A stretch of DNA of 64,000 bases. Source: Anaerolineae bacterium (GTDB lineage: Bacteria > Chloroflexota > Anaerolineae > Aggregatilineales > UBA2796). Both the position numbers and the translations under genes were made by a program. The stretch spans positions 62,001-126,000 of the forward strand of contig JAHBVK010000010.1 of NCBI GenBank assembly GCA_019637555.1, read 5' to 3'. The stretch's first letter is position 1. Every line of letters begins with the position of its first letter. The notes below the pieces were generated by a model. That model was not told the DNA's origin. It searched no databases and worked only from the letters and a program-made list of their open reading frames with translations. Shown here piece by piece: positions 61,402 to 64,000 of the stretch.

Positions 61402-61815
61402 ATGATCACACCAGATTATCATTTCATCTATCTCGATCCCGCGCTGGCAGCCGACTGGTTGTTTGTGGCGGCACGTCAGTATTGGATTGTCTTTCGCCCG
61501 ATGGTGGTGAGCAACCTTGACCTGATCGAGTATGTTTACCGTGAAAGCATGCCAATGGTAGCTATTACAGTATTGGCACGTCGTGACATTGCGCCGAAGA
61601 TCAAAGAGCAAGTCGCCAAACGCTTCCCAGCCGCGTATTACGATCCGCTGGTGTACGATTATCCTGATGAAATGAAGCTGACACTAGATGGTCGCGCGGA
61701 ATTTCAGCAGCGATTCGGCGTACCAGAACCACCTCCCAGCGCGACACCAGTACCGCTGCCGCAGGTGCCAGATGTGACGCCTACTTACGGCGCGGTGATC
61801 GGTCCTGTTGAGTAG
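61402..61815 (+). CDS. Conserved-looking hypothetical protein
   Basis: 137 residues, not recognised. The first 100 residues could be an alpha/beta domain (FIYLDPALAADWLFVAARQYW, MPMVAITVLARRDIAPKIKEQVAKRFP). The tail is Pro-rich (PEPPPSATPVPLPQVPDVTPTYG). No signal peptide and a poor ribosome-binding site. A TAGACT hexamer ends 6 bases before the ATG, so it may be leaderless. Flanked by ordinary intergenic sequence. Confidence 0.6.
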   Translation: MITPDYHFIYLDPALAADWLFVAARQYWIVFRPMVVSNLDLIEYVYRESMPMVAITVLARRDIAPKIKEQVAKRFPAAYYDPLVYDYPDEMKLTLDGRAEFQQRFGVPEPPPSATPVPLPQVPDVTPTYGAVIGPVE

Positions 61816-61868
61816 AGACCTGCACTCCCAATCAGTAGCTCTGTGCAATGTAGAAACAGTGAAGCATG

Positions 61869-61888
61869 TATAATCGCCCATTGGCGAT
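61869..61888 (+). promoter_or_regulatory. TATAAT box with adjoining palindrome
   Basis: TATAAT at 61869-61874, overlapping ATCGCC-CATT-GGCGAT (61873-61888). No clear -35. The palindrome covers the predicted transcription start upstream of the methyltransferase-glycosyltransferase gene and could be an operator. Confidence 0.45.
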
Positions 61889-61926
61889 CATCTACCTCGC
61901 TGCTGAAAGGCTGTTCGAAATAGATC

Positions 61927-64000
61927 ATGACTGACTTCAACCCTTTGAACTACAACACTGCACTGACAATTCCGGATCGGGATGCGATTTCGGCATGGAG
62001 TTGTCATGTACCGTTTGCCATGTTCATTGTGGAATTGCTGCGCCCACGCCGGATCGTGGAACTAGGCACGTATAACGGCGTTTCCTACTGTGCATTCTGC
62101 CAGTCGGTTGAACAGCTTCAATTGACTACCTCCTGTTATGCCGTAGATACATGGCGTGGCGACGAGCAGGGTGGTTACTTCGGCGACGAAGTATTAACCG
62201 AGCTGCGCGAGTACCATGATCAGCGCTATGCACATTTCTCGCGGCTGGTGCAGTCGACGTTTGACGAGGCGCTAGAGAAATTCGAGGACAGCAGCATTGA
62301 CTTGCTGCATATCGATGGCTATCACACTTATGAAGCCGCACAGCATGACTTTAGCTGCTGGTTGCCGCGACTGAGCGATCAGGGCGTGGTGTTGTTCCAT
62401 GATATCAATGTCCGTGAGCGGGATTTTGGCGTGTGGCGGCTATGGGGAGAGTTAAAGACTCAATATCCACATCTTGAACTGCTACATGAGCATGGCTTAG
62501 GTGTATTAGCAGTAGGGAAGCATATTCCAGAAGGGTTGCAGCGGCTCTTGCGGCTGACTGCTGAAGATTGGCGACGCGCGCAAGAATGGTTTTATCAGCG
62601 TGGTCTGGCAATGCGTCGAGAAGTCGATCTGCGGATGGTACAGCAGCAAATCGACGTACTCCGGACGACGCAGGCAGCAGAGCTTACAACTTTACGTACA
62701 TCAAGCGATTCCGAGCGCCAACTGCTGGAACAACAGCACACGGCAGGAATGACTGCTCTGCAACATCAGCATGCCGCCGAATTAGCTGCCCTCCAAGCGC
62801 GACTTGAAACAGAAAACTCTACGCTGCAACATCTGCATGAGGCGGAGTTAACAACCGTCCAAACACGTCTTGAGGCGGAAAAAACGACGCAGCAGCATCA
62901 GTACAATTCTGAAATTGCTGCACTTCAGACGCGGTTGGAAGCAGAGAATGCAGTGTTACAGCATCAACACGCCGCCCAACTATCGATGCTTCAGGCGCAG
63001 TTAAAACAAGAGGCTGCTGCCGAGCAGCAAGCGCTTTCCGAACAACTTAGCGAACAGCTACGCTTGAAGCAAGATCAGTGGAAGGCTCGTTTCAAGAGAT
63101 TACGGCAGCAGTACAAAGATCAATTGAATGAGGTCGCGTCACGAGTTGATGAAACGCTTAGTGGTGCTGCCACACAGCACACTACGGCGTTAGGCGAGGT
63201 TCAGGAACATGCTGCTTCTGAACGCCAGCAGTTAATCGCACAGGTTGAGACATTACAGGCTGAGTTACGGCAGCTACGCAATACGCGGGGTTGGCGTTTG
63301 CTAGAACGCTGGTGGCATATCCGGCATTTGCTGACCATAAGTCCTAGTCGTCGCTTGCGCACCCGCCAACTGGCATCGACCTCGATGTTGATCGCCCGAC
63401 GCGAAGGACCAGTCGCCTTGGTCAATCGGATGCGCTTATGGTTGCGCGGCGAACGTCGTTATCATCGCCCAGCGCCAGTCGCTGCCGAACCACCGCAGCC
63501 TGTAGTCGAGATGCTGGTAGAGACCGCGCCTGCACCAGTACCTGTTGCGCCAGAAGCCTTGCCAACAACAGCGGCAGCCTCAGAACCAGCTCCAGCGGCA
63601 GCGCCACTACGTCAGCAGTATTTACCAACGAATAACGACTTCAGCGGCATTAGCGTGATCATCCCCGTGCACAATGCGCTCGATTACGCCCGTGCTTGTG
63701 TGGATAGCTTGTACAGTGTCCGCGTTGATGTCCCAATTGAGGTGATCGTCGTTGATAATGGTTCCGAGCCTGACGTATTGGCATGGCTGAACGAGAGCGC
63801 AGACCGATATCCTAATTTCTACTTCCACCATTTCCCACAGAACACCGGATTTTCCAAAGGGATGAATACCGGCGTGCGATTCGCACGCGGCAATTATTTG
63901 GTGCTGCTGAACAGTGATACGCTGGTCACCGATGGTTGGGTAGATCGCTTGGTCGAAGCGGCAAATGCCGATGCTACTTTAGGCATTCTCAGCCCGAAAA
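61927..64000 (+). CDS. Methyltransferase - coiled coil - GT2 fusion (cut by window edge)
   Basis: Open frame of 691 codons from ATG 61927 to the right edge, without stop. Residues 1-215: class I methyltransferase of the Methyltransf_24 type (RRIVELGTYNGVSYCAFC, YAVDTWRGDEQGGYFG, LLHIDGYHTYEAAQHDF, VVLFHDIN). Residues about 240-460: a coiled coil with four 22-residue tandem repeats (62764-63027). Then a GWRLLERWW segment, Pro/Ala linker, and from about 570 a GT2 domain (ISVIIPVHNALDYARACVDSLYS, VVDNGSEPDV, NTGFSKGMNTG, LLNSDTLVT). It likely builds and methylates a cell-surface glycan. The end lies right of the window. Confidence 0.85.
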   Translation, partial: MTDFNPLNYNTALTIPDRDAISAWSCHVPFAMFIVELLRPRRIVELGTYNGVSYCAFCQSVEQLQLTTSCYAVDTWRGDEQGGYFGDEVLTELREYHDQRYAHFSRLVQSTFDEALEKFEDSSIDLLHIDGYHTYEAAQHDFSCWLPRLSDQGVVLFHDINVRERDFGVWRLWGELKTQYPHLELLHEHGLGVLAVGKHIPEGLQRLLRLTAEDWRRAQEWFYQRGLAMRREVDLRMVQQQIDVLRTTQAAELTTLRTSSDSERQLLEQQHTAGMTALQHQHAAELAALQARLETENSTLQHLHEAELTTVQTRLEAEKTTQQHQYNSEIAALQTRLEAENAVLQHQHAAQLSMLQAQLKQEAAAEQQALSEQLSEQLRLKQDQWKARFKRLRQQYKDQLNEVASRVDETLSGAATQHTTALGEVQEHAASERQQLIAQVETLQAELRQLRNTRGWRLLERWWHIRHLLTISPSRRLRTRQLASTSMLIARREGPVALVNRMRLWLRGERRYHRPAPVAAEPPQPVVEMLVETAPAPVPVAPEALPTTAAASEPAPAAAPLRQQYLPTNNDFSGISVIIPVHNALDYARACVDSLYSVRVDVPIEVIVVDNGSEPDVLAWLNESADRYPNFYFHHFPQNTGFSKGMNTGVRFARGNYLVLLNSDTLVTDGWVDRLVEAANADATLGILSPK
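62764..63027 (+). repeat. Four 66-bp tandem repeats coding for a 22-residue coiled-coil unit
   Basis: Units begin at 62764, 62830, 62896 and 62962. Each encodes a variant of H-Q-H-A-A-E-L-A-A-L-Q-A-R-L-E-x-E-N-x-x-L-Q. The period of 22 equals two hendecads, giving a nearly straight coiled coil. A half unit precedes (62731 onward). Confidence 0.8.

Noticed and set aside
62764-63027. 66-bp tandem repeats as a possible CRISPR array
   Set aside because: Units are directly adjacent without unique spacers, diverge in sequence and keep one reading frame coding for a coiled coil.

Overview
The window looks like a piece of a Chloroflexota (probably Anaerolineae-like) chromosome. This is inferred from gene content, since no rRNA or tRNA was found. 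The pointers are Thr/Pro-stalked LysM and SH3 surface proteins, a CpXC-domain protein, a bacterial translin-family protein, a NurA/HAS-barrel pair, a DUF1638 protein beside a homocysteine methyltransferase, Uma2 nucleases and a BTAD/SARP-type regulator. Codon use is even and moderately GC-rich. No integrase, transposase, phage genes or CRISPR array is visible. The accessory character lies in small dispersed palindromic repeats.

Layout. 1-5.3 kb: end of murJ, a DinB-family protein and three zinc-dependent sugar/alcohol dehydrogenases around a divergent promoter region. 5.4-7.6 kb: RNase J and a cold-shock-domain protein with a long leader. 7.6-14.2 kb: a tightly overlapped minus-strand operon for a surface glycan (LysM-SGNH hydrolase, lipoprotein, GT4, GT39-like integral membrane protein, hexapeptide acetyltransferase, small helical protein). 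14.3-20.1 kb: Uma2, MenE-like ligase, CapA-like protein and a secreted GH5 cellulase with a CBM9-like domain. 20.5-27.5 kb: histidine kinase, CpXC protein, a second GT39-like protein, NurA, HAS-barrel protein and an exported protein. 27.6-30.9 kb, minus strand: a homocysteine methyltransferase-VOC-DUF1638 operon, GT2 and SCP2 protein. 31-34.4 kb: esterase, LysM-M23 peptidase and SH3 protein. 34.8-38.5 kb: exported protein, tandem PstS-like protein and small membrane protein. 38.5-44.8 kb: rpe, Uma2, a TPR-cdaA pair, argF and translin. 45-47.8 kb: a DHODH-like barrel fused to a duplicated membrane module, convergent with cyanophycinase. 48-50 kb: GT2 and a sugar epimerase. 50-53.4 kb: YjhG-type dehydratase and a RodA/FtsW-family polymerase. 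53.5-57.5 kb: a ParB-like protein and a BTAD-ATPase-TPR regulator, divergent across a region holding repeated GCGTCTCA boxes. 57.5-61.8 kb: Tat-exported ferritin-like protein, proline dehydrogenase, FHA-receiver protein, YdaT-like protein and a hypothetical protein. 61.9 kb to the edge: an open reading frame joining a methyltransferase, a coiled coil and a glycosyltransferase.

Functionally the window is dominated by envelope work: peptidoglycan export, polymerisation and cleavage, surface glycans, and stalked surface proteins. To this are added sugar oxidation/dehydration, signalling (c-di-AMP, histidine kinase, FHA) and RNA or DNA processing (RNase J, translin, NurA).

The items I consider most novel are: the DHODH-like protein at 45046-47007, whose C-terminal half is two copies of a four-helix membrane module each carrying an HDRI motif; the palindromic repeats translated in frame inside the GT39-like gene; the NurA/HAS-barrel pair with no ATPase beside it; the orphan tandem PstS-like stalked protein; and the boxed control region at 54.05-54.13 kb.
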